64,000 nt of DNA from Bagarius yarrelli (GCA_005784505.1 VCAZ01000271.1:129501-193500), one strand, 5' to 3'; positions 44,712 through 56,868 are shown, counted from the stretch's first letter. The notes: generated by a model not told the origin, from the sequence alone. Numbers and translations are program-made.

Positions 44712-45143
44712 CCACTCTTTCTCTTTCTCCTTTCCCTCTCTCCTTTCTCTCTTTTTCTCTCTCTCTCTCTCCTCTCTTTCTCTCTCTCTCTCTCTCCTCT
44801 CTTTCTCCTCTCTCTCTCTCACACACACATTCTTTCTCTCTCTCTCTTTCCCTCTCTCTTTCTCTCTCTTTTCTCTCTCTCTCTCTCTCTCCTCTCTCTC
44901 TCCTCTCTCTCTTCTCCTCTCACGCACACTCTTTCCTTTCTCCTTTCCCTCTCTCCTTTCTCTTTCTTTCTCTCTTTTTTCTCTCTCCTCTCTCTTCTCT
45001 CTATCTCTCTCACACACACACATTCTTTCTTTTTCCTTTCCCTCTTCCTTTCTCTCTCTTTCTCCTCTCTCTCTCTCTCTCTCTCACGCACACTCTTTCT
45101 CTTTCTCCTTTCCCTCTCTCCTTTCTCTTTCTTTCTCTCTTTT

Positions 45144-45183
<40 letters not shown>

Positions 45184-45445
45184 ACACACACACACACATT
45201 CTTTCTTTTTCTCCTTCCTTCTCTCTTTCTCTCTCTTTCTATCTTTTCTCTTCCTCTCTCTCTCTCTCTCTCACTCTCTCTCTCCTCACACCACATTCTT
45301 CTCTTTCTCCTTTCTCTCTCTTCTTCTTTTCTCTTTCTTTTTCCCTCTCTCCTTTCTCTCTTTTTCTCTCTTTCTCTCTCCTCTCTCTCTTCTCTCTTTC
45401 TCTCTTTTTCTCTTCTCTCTTCTCTCTCTCTCTCTCTCTCTATCT
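44668..45445. repeat. 780-bp polypyrimidine tract
   Basis: CT, CTTT and CCTTTC units almost without purines on the plus strand, punctuated by CACACA/CACGCACAC islands every ~60-120 bp (e.g. 44707, 44820, 44931, 45010, 45085, 45183). A looser repeat of that spacing is visible, for example CTCTTTCTCCTTTCCCTCTC. Ser/Leu/Phe and Arg/Glu/Lys frames are artefacts. Confidence 0.96.
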
Positions 45446-45610
45446 CTTACTCTCCTCTTCCTTTTTTGCTCTCTGACTGCGTTTAGTTTTTAGAATCTGT
45501 CGGTTTGTCCTTTATATTTCAGGTCTCATGGTTTTGTTTAAAAACACTATTTTTGGTGAAAGTTTTTTTAAATTTTATGCTATAATTCAATATTTTGTGA
45601 TCAAATATTT

Positions 45611-47065
45611 TACTAGACGACAGTAAAAACACTCTCACAGCCGAACGACTGTAAAAACACACACATCTGTATCATTGTAAAAATATTCACACATTCTGTA
45701 CGATAGTAAAAACACTCTTTCACATCTGGATGACAGTAAAAACACACATCTGGACAACAGTTTAAAAACAATCAATTGGACAACAGTAAAAAACACTCAC
45801 ACATCTGTACACAGTAAAAACACACTCTGTGAAAAACACTCTCACATCCTACTACACAGTAAAAACACTCACATCTGGACAACAGTAAAAACACTCTCAA
45901 ATCTGGACGACAGTAAAAACACTCTCACATCTGGACGACAGTAAAAACACTCTCACATCTGGACGACAGTAAAAACACATCTGGACGACAGTAAAACACT
46001 CAAACATCTGGACGATAGTAAAAACACTCACAAATCTGTACGACAGTAAAAACACTCTCACATCCATATGACAGTAAAAACACTCACATATCCGAACGAC
46101 AGTAAAAACACTCACATCGTAGAAGTAAAAACACTTTCCATTGATGATAGTAAAAACACTCACAAATAGTATCACAGTAAAAACACTTCCTTCCGTAAGA
46201 CAGTAAAACCACATCGTACGACAGTAAAAAAACTCACAGCGAATGCAGTAAAAACACTCTCACATCTGACGATAGTAAAAACACTCATTCTGGACGACAG
46301 TAAAAACACTGATCCATCTGGCGACAGTAGAACACACATCTGGACGATAGTTAAAACACTCACCATCCGATGACGGTAAACAATCAAAGTCAGTCGATAG
46401 TAAAAAACACTCACACATCGTACGATAGTAAACCACTCACATTTGATTGACGTAAAAACACTCTCATATCTGGACGACAGTAAAAACACTTACACATCTG
46501 TACGACAGTAAAAACACTCTACATCCGAACCACAGTAAAAACACTCTCACATCTGTACGACAGTAAAAACACTCTTACATCCGAACCACAGTAAAAACAC
46601 TCTCACATCTGTATGACAGTAAAAACACTTACATATCTGTACGATAGTAAAAACACTCACACATCCGTACGCAGTTAAAACACACACATCTGTACGACAG
46701 TAAAAACACTTACACATCTGTACGATAGTAAAAACACTACATTGATTGACAGTGTTAAAAACACTCTCACATCTGTACGACAGTAAAACACTCACATCCG
46801 TACCACAGTAAAAACACTCTCACATCTGTATGACAGTAAAAACACTTACATATCTGTACGATAGTAAAAACACTCACACATCCGTACGACAGTAAAAACA
46901 CTCACACATCTGGACAACAGTAAAAACACTCTCACAGCTCGACAACAATAAAAACACTCTCACATCCGTACCACAGTAAAAACACTCTCACATTGTACAC
47001 ATCTGGACGACAGTTAAACACTCTCATATCTGTACGACAGTAAAAATTCTCTCTCGCATCTATTT
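45611..47065. repeat. GACAGTAAAAACACTCTCACATCTGT minisatellite
   Basis: About 50 units of roughly 26-30 bp with consensus CGACAGTAAAAACACTC followed by TCACATCTGTA. Units vary by indels, and longer blocks recur (the 46470-46620 and 46740-46890 parts are similar). Minus-strand frames with VFTVVQM-like decamers derive from it. Confidence 0.94.
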
Positions 47066-47520
47066 TAGAGTAATAAAATGCTCTTTTAATTTTATATAGA
47101 GAATAAATTAATAAATTAATAATACCTAATACTCTAATACCTCTTTCCTACCGGGGGGCAGGTGCAAAACCTGCTACGTCACCAACATGTGATCGTAATC
47201 GATACTTTATCTTTCATTTCACAGCGTATAGCAGTGCTAACATAGCTGTATCGACGCTACCTAATGCATGCTCATACTGTTAGCGGTAGGACAGGACTAG
47301 CGACGCAATTCAAGCTTTGAAAACATTCTAAATATTTTAATGTTGAATTAATGTTTGGAAACATTTTGGTGATTTTCGAGTGCCTGGAATTCCCATCTCT
47401 CTCTCAGCCTCCAGGTGAAAGTGTACACCGGTTAGAAGCTCCTCTGACTTCCTTAAAGGATGCTGGTCTCTGGAGAAAGGGTGGGGGGGGAGAGAAAACA
47501 AGATGAGGAGGGATGTCATA
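47066..47520. other. unique DNA
   Basis: No feature seen except a GGGGGG run at about 47484-47491. Confidence 0.5.
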
Positions 47521-47800
47521 GAAAAAGACAGTGTGTGTGTGTGTGAGAGAGAAAGAGAAAGAGAGAAAGAGAGAGAGACAGTCAGAATGGAGTGAGAGGG
47601 AGAAAGAGAGAGTGAAAAAGACAGAAAAGGAGGAAAAATATAAAGTGAAAAAATATATAGAGAAAAAAGGGAGAGGGGGGAGGAAAAAGTCCACATAGCC
47701 CCCTTGTTCTTTGTAGAAACATTTAGGTTTGACCCTCCCTTGCTTTCTGTACTCCCTCCCACCCTAACACACACACACACACACACACAGGCCAAGAGAT
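47521..47800. repeat. GA-rich tract with flanking GT and CA runs
   Basis: (GT)n at about 47530-47544, GA-rich purine DNA to about 47690, and (CA)n at about 47767-47790. Confidence 0.88.
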
Positions 47801-48306
47801 CTGCGGGATATCATAGTCGCCAGCATTTTATATCCTCTACTGTATTTTTTTTAAACACACCACCGTCTATAATGTGTGGAGTCCATAAAGACAGATGGAC
47901 AAAGAGAGAAAAAATGACAGATGGACGTATAATTATTCTAACATCATACACCAGACTGGTGTGCATCCTTCTTCTTCTTCTTCTTCTCTTTTCTTTTTTT
48001 AAAGACTGTAGTTTTGCTCAGAGAGAGAAAAATCCCCTGATTGAGGTTTCCCTTGAGACCAGAAGACGCACTGGTAGAAACTCTCGGTAAGTGTTTGGGT
48101 TCTTTTTTTTTTTTCTATTTCCTCCTCCCCCGTCTCTGCACCGCGCTGATTATGATGCCGCCGCTTGATTGGTTCACGCTCTGGATTATCATGTCACGAG
48201 GTTCCTGCTGATGAGACGAGAACGAGAAAAGAGATAGACAATACTGAAAAAACCCTAGAATTTTTAATTGCTCTGAATTTTTTTTTTGAAAGTGTGGCTA
48301 TATAAG
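47801..48306. other. unique DNA, no exon called
   Basis: A CTT run lies at about 47969-47987. The frame ending at 48090 is followed by CTCGGTAAGTGTTTG, which looks like a 5' splice site, but the peptide has no recognised domain and its upstream part reads through a CA repeat. Confidence 0.4.
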
Positions 48307-48628
48307 TGTGTGTGTGTGTGTGTGTGTGGGTGTGGTCCGGGTGCCACCTGCCCTTCATTAGCTTATCGGCGCGTGTTGATGAGGTCTTTAGGAGGAGGTT
48401 AGAGATGATGACTGGCAAGCAGCTGGCCTTTTTTGTGAATATGCAGATGGGTGAAGGGGTAACACCGCCCGTGCGCCACGCGTCGTCGTGTTTGTGCTTG
48501 CTCTATAGGGAGCCCACCATGTTTTATTTTTTTTTACTTATGATCGCGACACGCTGATGAGTAGATGAAGGAGGAGGAGGAGGAGGAGAAGAAAAGGGAG
48601 AAAAAAGGATTACAGAATAACAAGCAAG

Positions 48629-48668
<40 letters not shown>

Positions 48669-48730
48669 AAGAGACGAAATGGCGACATTCGGGGTGGATT
48701 TTCTCGCTGTAATGCCCCCCCCCCCCCCAC
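48307..48730. other. GT tract, candidate element, GGA and GA tracts, C-run
   Basis: (GT)n 48307-48330. Clean sequence follows at about 48343-48545, including TTCATTAGCTTATCGGCGCG, GAAGGGGTAACACCGCCCGT and a CGTCGT-rich stretch. Then come GGA repeats (48567-48590), (GA)n (48631-48665) and a C-run (48714-48729). Confidence 0.7.
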
Positions 48731-48907
48731 CAAACTGCCTTTTTTCGGTCTTGTTTGCATGTCAAAGCTGCAGCACATCTGTGAAGATAAGCATGAGATG
48801 ACATAACGATGTATTATAATAAATGAAGCCGAACCTCCGAGACCTTAAGCACCTTTATTTATTTATTTATTTCATTACTAGTTGTGTAGGTTACATACCT
48901 ACAGCAA

Positions 48908-50092
48908 TCCTCTCACATCTGTATGAGAGTAAAAATACTCCCTTGTGTGGATTGAAGAGTGATAAATGCCCTCTCACATCCCTAATAACATTAAAACCCC
49001 TCTCACATCTAGTTTAGAATAAAATGCGTTTTTAACGTCTATATAAAAGTTAAAATTACCGTCTCGCATATGTATAAAAGTATTTTTTAATTTCACATCT
49101 GTATGAGAGTAAAAACAAATTCTCTCTCACATCTGTCTGAGAGCAAAAAAAAGCACATCTGTTTGAGCGTAAGAAACTGAATTTTTACATCTGTATTAGA
49201 GTAAAATAATGCTTTTTCACATCTGTGTGAGAGTAAAAAAAAAAAAAAAAAGGCTTTCCCACATCTGTATGAGCATACAAATGCCCTTTTAACATCTGTA
49301 TGAGAGTAAAAGCACATTGGTTTAAGCATAAGAAACACCCTTTCATATCTGTTTGAGAGTAAAAACGCATCTCTATGAAAGTAAAATAACCCTCTCTCAC
49401 ATCTGTATGAGAGTAAATAAAGTTCTATCACATCTGGATTAGATGAAAAAAACACCCTTTCACATCGGTATGACAGGAAAAAAACGCTCTCTCACAAAAA
49501 AAGCTCTTTCGCATCTGTACAAGTGCAAAAAATGCGGTTTTCAAATCTTTGAAAGTGAAAAAGGCTCCTCACATCTGTATGACAGTGAAAAAAACTCTCA
49601 CATCTGTACGAGCATAAGAAAACACCCTTTCACATCTATATGAAAGTGAAAAAAAATCTCTCACATCTGTATGAAAGTAAAAAATGCTCTCACATTTGTA
49701 TGAGAGTAAAAAAAAAACCACGCCCTCACATCTGTATGAGAGTAAAAATCGCCTGTTCACATATGTATAAATAAAAAAGACATTTTTTCACATCTGTATG
49801 AGAGTAAACTCTCCTCTTTTGTATGAGAATAAACCACGCTCTCGCACATCTGTATGAATGTAAAAAAGGCTTTATCACATCTGTATGAGAGTAAAAAATG
49901 CTCGGTCACATCTGTATGAGAATAAAATCACCCTTCTACATCTAAATGAGAGTAAAAAAAAACCTCACTCTCACATCTGTATGAGTAAAATACGTTTATC
50001 ACATCTGTAGGAGAGTAAAAAGGCCTTTTGACGTCTGTATGAAGATTCGAAATGCATTCTCACATCTGTATGAGAGTGTAAACGCCCTTTGC
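48908..50092. repeat. CACATCTGTATGAGAGTAAAAA minisatellite
   Basis: About 40 units of 27-32 bp with consensus TCACATCTGTATGAGAGTAAAAA plus a variable A/CTC-rich spacer. The core differs from the 45611-47065 array mainly by GAGAGT in place of GACAGT. The two arrays are clearly one family. Confidence 0.94.
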
Positions 50093-50662
50093 ACTGTACA
50101 TGACACACTCAATAGCTGGCGTGAATTTATTCTGTGACACATAAACTGACACAAACACTTAAAATTGTGACTATAGGACGTTTTAATAAATTACTGAAAC
50201 TAACTAAAAGTTAGAAGTAATAAAATCTTCATACTGAAAATCTCCTCCTCATCCGTTACTATGGAAACACTCGTTTAACAGAAACATGTGATTTGCACTA
50301 CTGTCAGAGCTGCTGTCACCTGCTCTCCTGTCCAATCACCTTCCAGAATTTAATTTAAAGTGACGCATAGCAATACACACACAGACACAAACACAAACAC
50401 ACACACACAAACACAGTGGTAAGGGTTAAAAGAAGAACAGATATGAAAGCTAAATGTTATAAGAGAGAAAAAGAGAGACAGAAAAAGAATTTGAGAGGAA
50501 TAAAAAAAAAGAAAGAGCGGAAAAGAGAGAGAAAGAGCAAATGGGCTAAAAGGAGAGAAAAAAATCAGACATGCAGAGCAAGAAAACAAAAGCGAGAAAT
50601 GCAAAGAAAAAGTGATTGAAAAATAAAGAGAGATAAAAATAAAGAAGCGTTATTCTTCTTCT
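50093..50662. other. unique DNA then polypurine-rich low complexity
   Basis: Unique to about 50370, a CA run at 50374-50417, then A/G-rich DNA (50455-50640). No gene. Confidence 0.6.
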
Positions 50663-51285
50663 GCTCTTTATAATAACAATAATAAAACAATATAATGATG
50701 TAATAATAATATAATAGCATAAAATAATATAATAATAATAATTAATGGTAAATAATAATAATAGCAATAAGATAATAATAATTATAATAATATGTGGTTA
50801 TAATAATAATAATAGCAATAATAATATAATAATAACAATAATATGTGTAATAATAATATAATAGCAAATAATAATAATAATAAGAATGTAAATAACAATA
50901 AGAATGATAGAATAATAATAATATAGCAATAATAATAATAATAATAATGATAATAACAATAATAATGATGTAATAATAATAAATAATAATAGCAATAATA
51001 ATAATAATGATAATAACAAATAATAATGATGGTAATAATAATAATAATAGCAATAATAATAATACTAATAATAAGATAACAATAATAATGATGGTAATAA
51101 TAATAATATAGCAATATAATAATAATAATGATCATAATGATGGTATAATAATAAATAATAAATAAATAATAAAAATAATGCAATAATAATAACAAATAAT
51201 AATGAATAATAATACAAATAATAAAATAATGATAATAATAAATAATGATGGCATATAATAATAATAGCTATAATTAATAATAAAT
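50663..51285. repeat. 620-bp AAT-rich tract
   Basis: AAT units with frequent AATAGC, AATGATG and AACAATAA variants, giving a looser repeat of about 55-75 bp containing ATAATAGCAATAATAATA. Minus-strand Tyr/Ile/Leu frames are artefacts. Confidence 0.95.
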
Positions 51286-51287
51286 AA

Positions 51288-51500
51288 ATTCAATTCAATT
51301 ATTTGAATTTTATATGGTGATTGTCACAAAAGCAGCTTTACACAATCGAAGAAAAGAAATGATAAGATAAAAATAAGACAGAAATCAGTTTGTCCCCTGC
51401 AAAGCCGGGGACGACGGTGGCAAGGAAAAACTCCCTGAGATGGAATAGAAAGAAACCTTGAGAGGAACCAGACTCAACAGAGAACCCATCCTCATTTGGG
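51288..51500 (-). mobile_element. dispersed repeat with AAAGCTGCTTTG-like tail, copy 4
   Basis: The complement of CAAAAGCAGCTTTACACAAT together with ATTCAATTCAATTATTTGAA is the LINE/SINE-like tail. Further in, GGCAAGGAAAAACTCCCTGA and GAAACCTTGAGAGGAACCAG are complements of the TTCCTTGCCA and GGTTTCTCCC-type modules of the family seen at 10, 16.7 and 18.9 kb. It starts exactly where the AAT tract ends. Confidence 0.65.
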
Positions 51501-52190
51501 TGAAAAACAGGTAGCAGGAATTAGGTGGTTACACTGTGTGTGTGTGAGCAACTTAAATCATTAGTCCTTAAAGAACAATAAATAAATAAATGAATATTAA
51601 TAATAATAATAATAATAAATAATTAAATAATTATAATTATTTCTTCTTCTTCTTTTAATATTGATAATAAAAAAATAATTATTATTATCATTATTAATTA
51701 TTATTGTTATTTTTAATTTTTATTATTATTTAATTAATAATAAAACTTATTTTATTATAATTTATTTAATTATTTAGTTTTTTTTATCATATTAGTTTTA
51801 TTACAATTATTATATATTATAATTATAATTATTTTAAATAATGCTTTATATACAAAACGAAAATATGTCATTTTATTTAATCAAAATAATAAATATTCAA
51901 TAAAAGTTTTAAAACCACATTAAAACAGACAAAAGTATTACAGTTAAATAAAACAGCAGGGAACCGTTTGCACAGCCAATCTATAATGATGAATCAATTA
52001 GTTAATTACATTCATTAATTACCAAATAAAAAAGGAACCTTTATAATTAATTAACATTAACAATTAATTAATTTGTCACGTTTTTTTTTTTTCTTTAATG
52101 TTAATTAATAAATTGTTTTTAAAGAAGAAAATACTATGTAACAGTAAAATCTAATCAAATAAGACAAATTAAACTAAAACTCTTATAAAA
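51501..52190. other. very AT-rich DNA, no gene seen
   Basis: AAT/ATT-rich low complexity from about 51590 to 51840, then AT-rich unique DNA with TTAATTAA palindromes. Confidence 0.6.
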
Positions 52191-52600
52191 GGAATCGGAG
52201 GCAAATCAGGAAATCAGTTGTGTGTGTGTGTTGTGTGTGTGTGTCTTGGGGTAATGAGAATCCTTTTTGACAGCTGGCCTGCTTTACGGTATGGATGTGT
52301 GTGTTTGCATTGTGTGTGTGTGTGTGTGTGGGTGTGTGTACAATTAAATGCTTAATGGCAGTGATGCACAAACCCAGTTAGTCATGTACAAACCAAATGA
52401 TGCTTACACACACACACACACACACACATATAAACACTAACACAGACTTAAACACAAACACACACTCACAGTGGTGGACAAAATGATTAGAACCTGTTTT
52501 TACCTGCTGTAAAATGGTCTTAAGTGATTTTTAGACAGACTATGAGACAGACTATGAGACAGACTATATCCAGAAGAACGTCTCTAGGTCACATATGTAA
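52191..52600. repeat. (GT)n and (CA)n tracts
   Basis: GT at about 52215-52244 and 52299-52339, CA at about 52407-52430. A triple AGACAGACTATG-type short repeat lies at about 52534-52567. Confidence 0.88.
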
Positions 52601-53615
52601 ACAATACATACATAACCTACAGACGTTCCCCTTCAGGAACTCGAGATGCGTCAAAACGCCCACGTTGCCATAGCACCACGTTACTGTTTATGTGTAAGGA
52701 ATGGTGTGATGCAAGCACCCTGCACCCTGGAATTGAGGCAACATCCAGTTTGTAGAACCGCAAAAATGTTTGCGGGGTCGAACCCCCAATGCTATGGCCC
52801 TGAAGGCCGCCTTACCTTTTGTAGAATGAGCCCTTCAGGGCCCAAAAGGCCAGCGGCCTCATAAGCAAGAGCTACCACCCATCTGCTATTCATCTATTGA
52901 ATAGCTTATCTGACCTTCTCCACAAGACAGCTTTGTGGATGTACATACCTGGTGTTTGCACTGGGGACAGAAGCTTCAGCTTCTCCTGGTCTAAGTCCCA
53001 GAAGGAAGGAGAACAAATCACCATAGCCGGGTCCCATGACAGAAACCTTAGTTGCCATGCAGGCCTTAGCCTCCTTGTGCCACAAAAAAAACCCTCAACG
53101 CTAGCAGGTCCCTACCCACTGGTTTTCCACGCAGAGTGGCATAGGAAGCAGTTATGGCTGCCAGGCCCACTTTTAGGGTGGAAGGTGTTAGACCTGCAGA
53201 GAACATTTCTTGCAGGTACTCCAGCAATCAGGAAGTTAACTGGATCCTGCTGTTCATCACTGCACCAGAAGACAAATAGTTCCGACTTTCAAGCATAGAG
53301 TTTTCTCGTGGCTAGAGCTCTAGGTTGGAGTATGGTCTCTATGAGCTCAGATAAGAGACTTTCCGCTAAGAGCTGTGCCCCCCTCTCAGGGGCCATGCCC
53401 ACAGCTTCCAGAGTTCTGGATAAGAGGCACAAGGGCCCCTACTTATGAAAGATGTTCCCTTCTGACTGGTATCTGGATAGGATGGCCATCCAAAAGAGAC
53501 ACCAGCTTTTCCAGGTCTTAATCCCTGTCTTGACACCACGTCTGCTCCTGCTCTGGTTCAGGGACCCCTGAGATTCCCAAAGGTTCACAAAAATATTCGA
53601 CTTGCTAGCTTGTAC
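52601..53615. other. unidentified segment, possibly transposon-derived
   Basis: Composition is distinctly more GC-rich than both flanks. A 133-codon plus-strand frame (52897-53298) and shorter ones show no domain I recognise. GACGTTCCCCTTCAGGAACT near 52622 has the look of a dispersed fish repeat. A decayed retroelement is plausible, but I cannot assign it. Confidence 0.3.
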
Positions 53616-53941
53616 AGCAGACACAAGCACAGACACTTATACACACTCAGTTATACACACGTACTTACAGTTATACAAAAAACACACACTTATACAAGAT
53701 GACATTTTTAAACAAAAACTTATACACACATATTTATACACGAAAACACTCACACACAAACACACATTAATACATACACACAAACACAAATACTTATACT
53801 CACCCACAAATACACTTGTACACACAAAAACACACACATGCACACTTACAACTCTCTCTTTCTTTCTCTCTCTCTCTCACACCCACACACTAGACAGAAT
53901 GTCCATTGGGATTTCACACTTCACTTCCCTTTTGCACAACT

Positions 53942-53987
<46 letters not shown>

Positions 53988-54050
53988 CACACACAAACGC
54001 TGACTGATTGTAACGTCCTTTTATTAAAATAGATCACTGTCACATGCATT

Positions 54051-54095
<45 letters not shown>

Positions 54096-54125
54096 ACACA
54101 CAGACACACACACACACACACACTT
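53616..54125. repeat. ACACTTATACACA array with CA and CT tracts
   Basis: Irregular CACACTTATACA / ACACAAACACA units at about 53620-53850, CT at 53855-53878, CA at 53944-53990, CT at about 54058-54094 and CA at about 54098-54122. Confidence 0.9.
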
Positions 54126-54249
54126 TAATAATGAAGGCAGTGTTTATAGTTATGAGGGAGGCTTTTTTTTGCTGAAGCAGGCCATAAGATATAAACATGC
54201 ATATATGACAGTAGAATAAAGATCCCTGGAGTCCTGATGTACATGTAGC

Positions 54250-54281
<32 letters not shown>

Positions 54282-54466
54282 AAGGTGTCCAGACTGAAGC
54301 TCTCAGCTCCTGTCACTGCACTTTTCCCAGGATCCTCTTCACTTCTTCATTGCCAATAACAAGGATGGGCAGGAAAGGGGATTATTGCTATTGATCCACC
54401 CAGAGGGATCATTAGGCATCACTATCAATCCGCAGCTCCGAGCTGCACACAACTCACACCCTCCAC

Positions 54467-54497
<31 letters not shown>

Positions 54498-54680
54498 GCA
54501 CACACACATTGCCAATTTGTTCCTATTAGAGAGCTGGGTGTCTGCGTGTCTGTTCTGATAGAGCCGGACGTCTCGGTACTGCCCGGCAGAGCGAATAGTC
54601 CGTGTTTATCTCACGTGTGTGATTAAGAGAGTGTTATAACCTTTACAGTACACGCTCTTAGAAATAGAGGACCTTCAATG
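54126..54680. promoter_or_regulatory. candidate non-coding element with GT and CA tracts
   Basis: (GT)n at 54250-54279 and (CA)n at 54470-54494 flank a clean block (54300-54460) with CATTGCCAATAACAAGGATG, GGGGATTATTGCTATTGATC and GGGATCATTAGGCATCACTA. It has no coding signal. SOX-like ACAAGG/ATTGCTATTGAT wording is suggestive only. Confidence 0.35.
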
Positions 54681-54705
54681 TTCTGTATAAACTACTGCAG
54701 TTCTG

Positions 54706-55500
54706 TAGGGATAGGGGTAAGAAGTTAAAAGTTAGGGATTAGAGGTACAGAGTTTGGGTTTGGGGTAAAGAGTAAGAAGTTTAGGATTAGGGGTTAGGGC
54801 AAAGGAGTTAGGGTTTAGGGTTGGGGTAAGGAGTTAGGAATCAGTGTAAGGGGTTTAATGTCAGAATTAAGGTTAGGCATTATGGGTTTGGAATTGGATT
54901 TGGGGATTAGGGATAGGAATTAGGGATAGGAGTTTAGAATTAGGGATAGACGTTAAGGGTTTGGGATAGGGGTTAGGGATAGGAGTTAGGGGTTAGGGAT
55001 AAGAGTTAGGGGTTAGGGATGTGAGTTGAAGGTTAGAGATAGGGGTAAGAGATAAAAGTTTGGGGTTAGGGATAGGAGTTAGGGGTAGGGGTTATTGATA
55101 AGAGTTAATGGTTAGGGATAGGGGTTAGGGGTAAAATTTAGGGGTAGGATTTGAGAGTTAGGGATAGGATCAGGAATTAGGAATATGAGTTGAAGGTTAG
55201 TGATAGGGGTTTAGGGATAGAAGTTAGGGGTTAGGATTAGGAGTTAAGAGTTAGGGATAGGATCAGGGATATGAGTTGAAGGTTAGTGATAGGGGTTTAG
55301 GGATAGAAGTTAGGGGTTAGGATTAGGAGTTAAGAGTTAGGGATAGGATCAGGGATATGAGTTGAAGGTTAGTGATAGGGGTTTAGGGATAAGAGTTTAG
55401 GGGTTAGGGATAGGAGTTAGTTAAGAGTTAGGGATAGGATCAGGGATATGAGTTGAAGGTTAGTGATAGGGGTTTAGGGATAGAAGTTAGGGGTTAGAGT
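54706..55500. repeat. GGGTTAGGGATAGGAGTTA array
   Basis: Loose 12-19-bp units (GTTAGGGATAGGAGTTAGGG). In the right half a higher-order block starting GATCAGG(GATATGAGTTG) recurs at 55168, 55261, 55347 and 55438, a period of 86-93 bp. Similar in flavour to 39641-40100 but with a distinct GGGATAGG component. Confidence 0.9.
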
Positions 55501-55591
55501 TCTATATAAAGATTCTATATAAAGAACCATTTAGGGTTTTACATAAGAAATTAGTAACCATTCTCCTGAGTGACTAATATTGATATAACGC

Positions 55592-55632
55592 ACCAGTTAA
55601 GGGTTAAGGGCCTTAATTAGGGGCCCAGCAGC
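55592..55632 (-). mobile_element. SINE body fragment
   Basis: About 40 bp matching the complement of the main SINE body: TTAAGGGTTAAGGGCCTTAA and GGGGCCCAGCAG. Confidence 0.6.
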
Positions 55633-56683
55633 AAACTAAAAAATAAATAAATGAATAAATAAATAAATTATGTTGTAGAAAGTAATTATATTAATAACCT
55701 CCACGTCAGGACACGCCATCACTGATCATTTTATTACAACTTTATGACACAGAATTTTTTTATTTTATTTTCTGTAGGCAGTGTTTTTATGGATTTAAAA
55801 TTATTAGTATGTTGAAGAAAAAAATGTGTGGTTAATAAAGTAACGTGGGAATTTACCAACACGATAGTTTAATATAAAATAAATAAAAAAAGTAAAAAAA
55901 AAACCCAAAACCTTTTTCTTTTTAAAGCTTATCGAATGTTGTCTTAACCACACGCAGGTCCTCTGACATCATCAACGGGTGATTTTTCAGTCGAAGAGCA
56001 GAATAACATAAACGCAGCATTAACGACACGTGTGTGGACGTTTGTGTGTGTTTAACCTGTTCATTGACCGGTGTGTCAACAGGGAGCAAAGACTCAAAGA
56101 AACACACACTCCTGCTTTTTGAAAAAAAAAAAAAAAAGAAACAGAAACAGCTCTTAAAGCAATCAAAGGGCGCTTTGCCTTCCGACTCGATAGCGTCTGA
56201 AAAGGCGATATTGAAAAATCCATGTCAATAGATTTATCCCTCGAACCCTTCAAATGCTGATACGATCTGATGAGGGTAAGACGCGAGGGGTTTTAGCCGA
56301 AAAAAAGGCTTTAAGGGCAGATTATCGACGGGCACGTGAGGATGTGGGACGCGTCACGGCTTACTTTTGTACAGTATGTGTATCGTACACACATACACAC
56401 TGCCCTTTGGTCTAAAGTGAATTTAATCCAGTCGTCTTGTTTGTCCCCCTGACCTCTGACAGCCAGGGTCGCCCCTAAGTGACCCCTAACCGCCCTGATG
56501 TAGATGGAGAGTGTTGTATCTGACTTACGCTGCTCTCCGATCAATAAAAAGCATTCCTGTCAACATATACCACATTAACATAAAGTATGTACTGATGACA
56601 TAAATGATTCGTGAATCATGAGTCATTTTTTAAATGATTCAGGGCTTGAATTTATAAAAATGGTTTAAACCTACAAACGGCTA
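55633..56683. other. unique DNA, candidate non-coding element at 56130-56580
   Basis: AT-rich to about 55920, a poly-A run at 56121-56136, then clean sequence with GCAATCAAAGGGCGCTTTGC and ATAGATTTATCCCTCGAACC. No recognised coding frame. Confidence 0.35.
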
Positions 56684-56868
56684 TTACATTTACATTTACA
56701 GCAGTTTGGCAGATGTTTTTAATCCAAAAGCGTCTTACATTTATCTTTTTTACTGGGGAATTAAGGGCCTTGCTCAGGGGCCCAGCAGTGGCAACTTGGT
56801 GGGGCTGAAATCGAACCCTGATCTTTCAATTAGCAGTCCAAAACCTTAACCACTGCACTACAATTTTC
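56684..56868 (-). mobile_element. tRNA-derived SINE, near full length
   Basis: The tail complement TACATTTACATTTACAGCAG lies at the left, then GGGCCTTGCTCAGGGGCCCA (body) and TCGAACCCTGATCTTTCAAT. The head complement CTTAACCACTGCACTACAAT is at the right. The B box is lightly damaged (GGTTCGATTTC). Confidence 0.87.

Noticed and set aside
44626..45493. 280-codon Ser/Leu/Phe frames
   Set aside because: Two overlapping frames and opposite-strand Arg/Glu frames all come from polypyrimidine DNA.
45897..46795. Cys/Tyr/His frames resembling zinc-finger-like periodicity
   Set aside because: Residue spacing simply follows the minisatellite period and shifts with each indel.
47990..48095. Exon end with GTAAGTG donor-like site
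   Set aside because: The upstream frame runs through a CA repeat and the peptide resembles nothing known to me.
45611..50092. CRISPR-like array of ~28-bp repeats
   Set aside because: Repeats are directly tandem with no true unique spacers, units vary by indels, and all other evidence points to a vertebrate nuclear genome.
52601..53615. Retroelement coding region
   Set aside because: Composition suggests foreign origin, but no catalytic motif could be read on either strand; kept only as unidentified.
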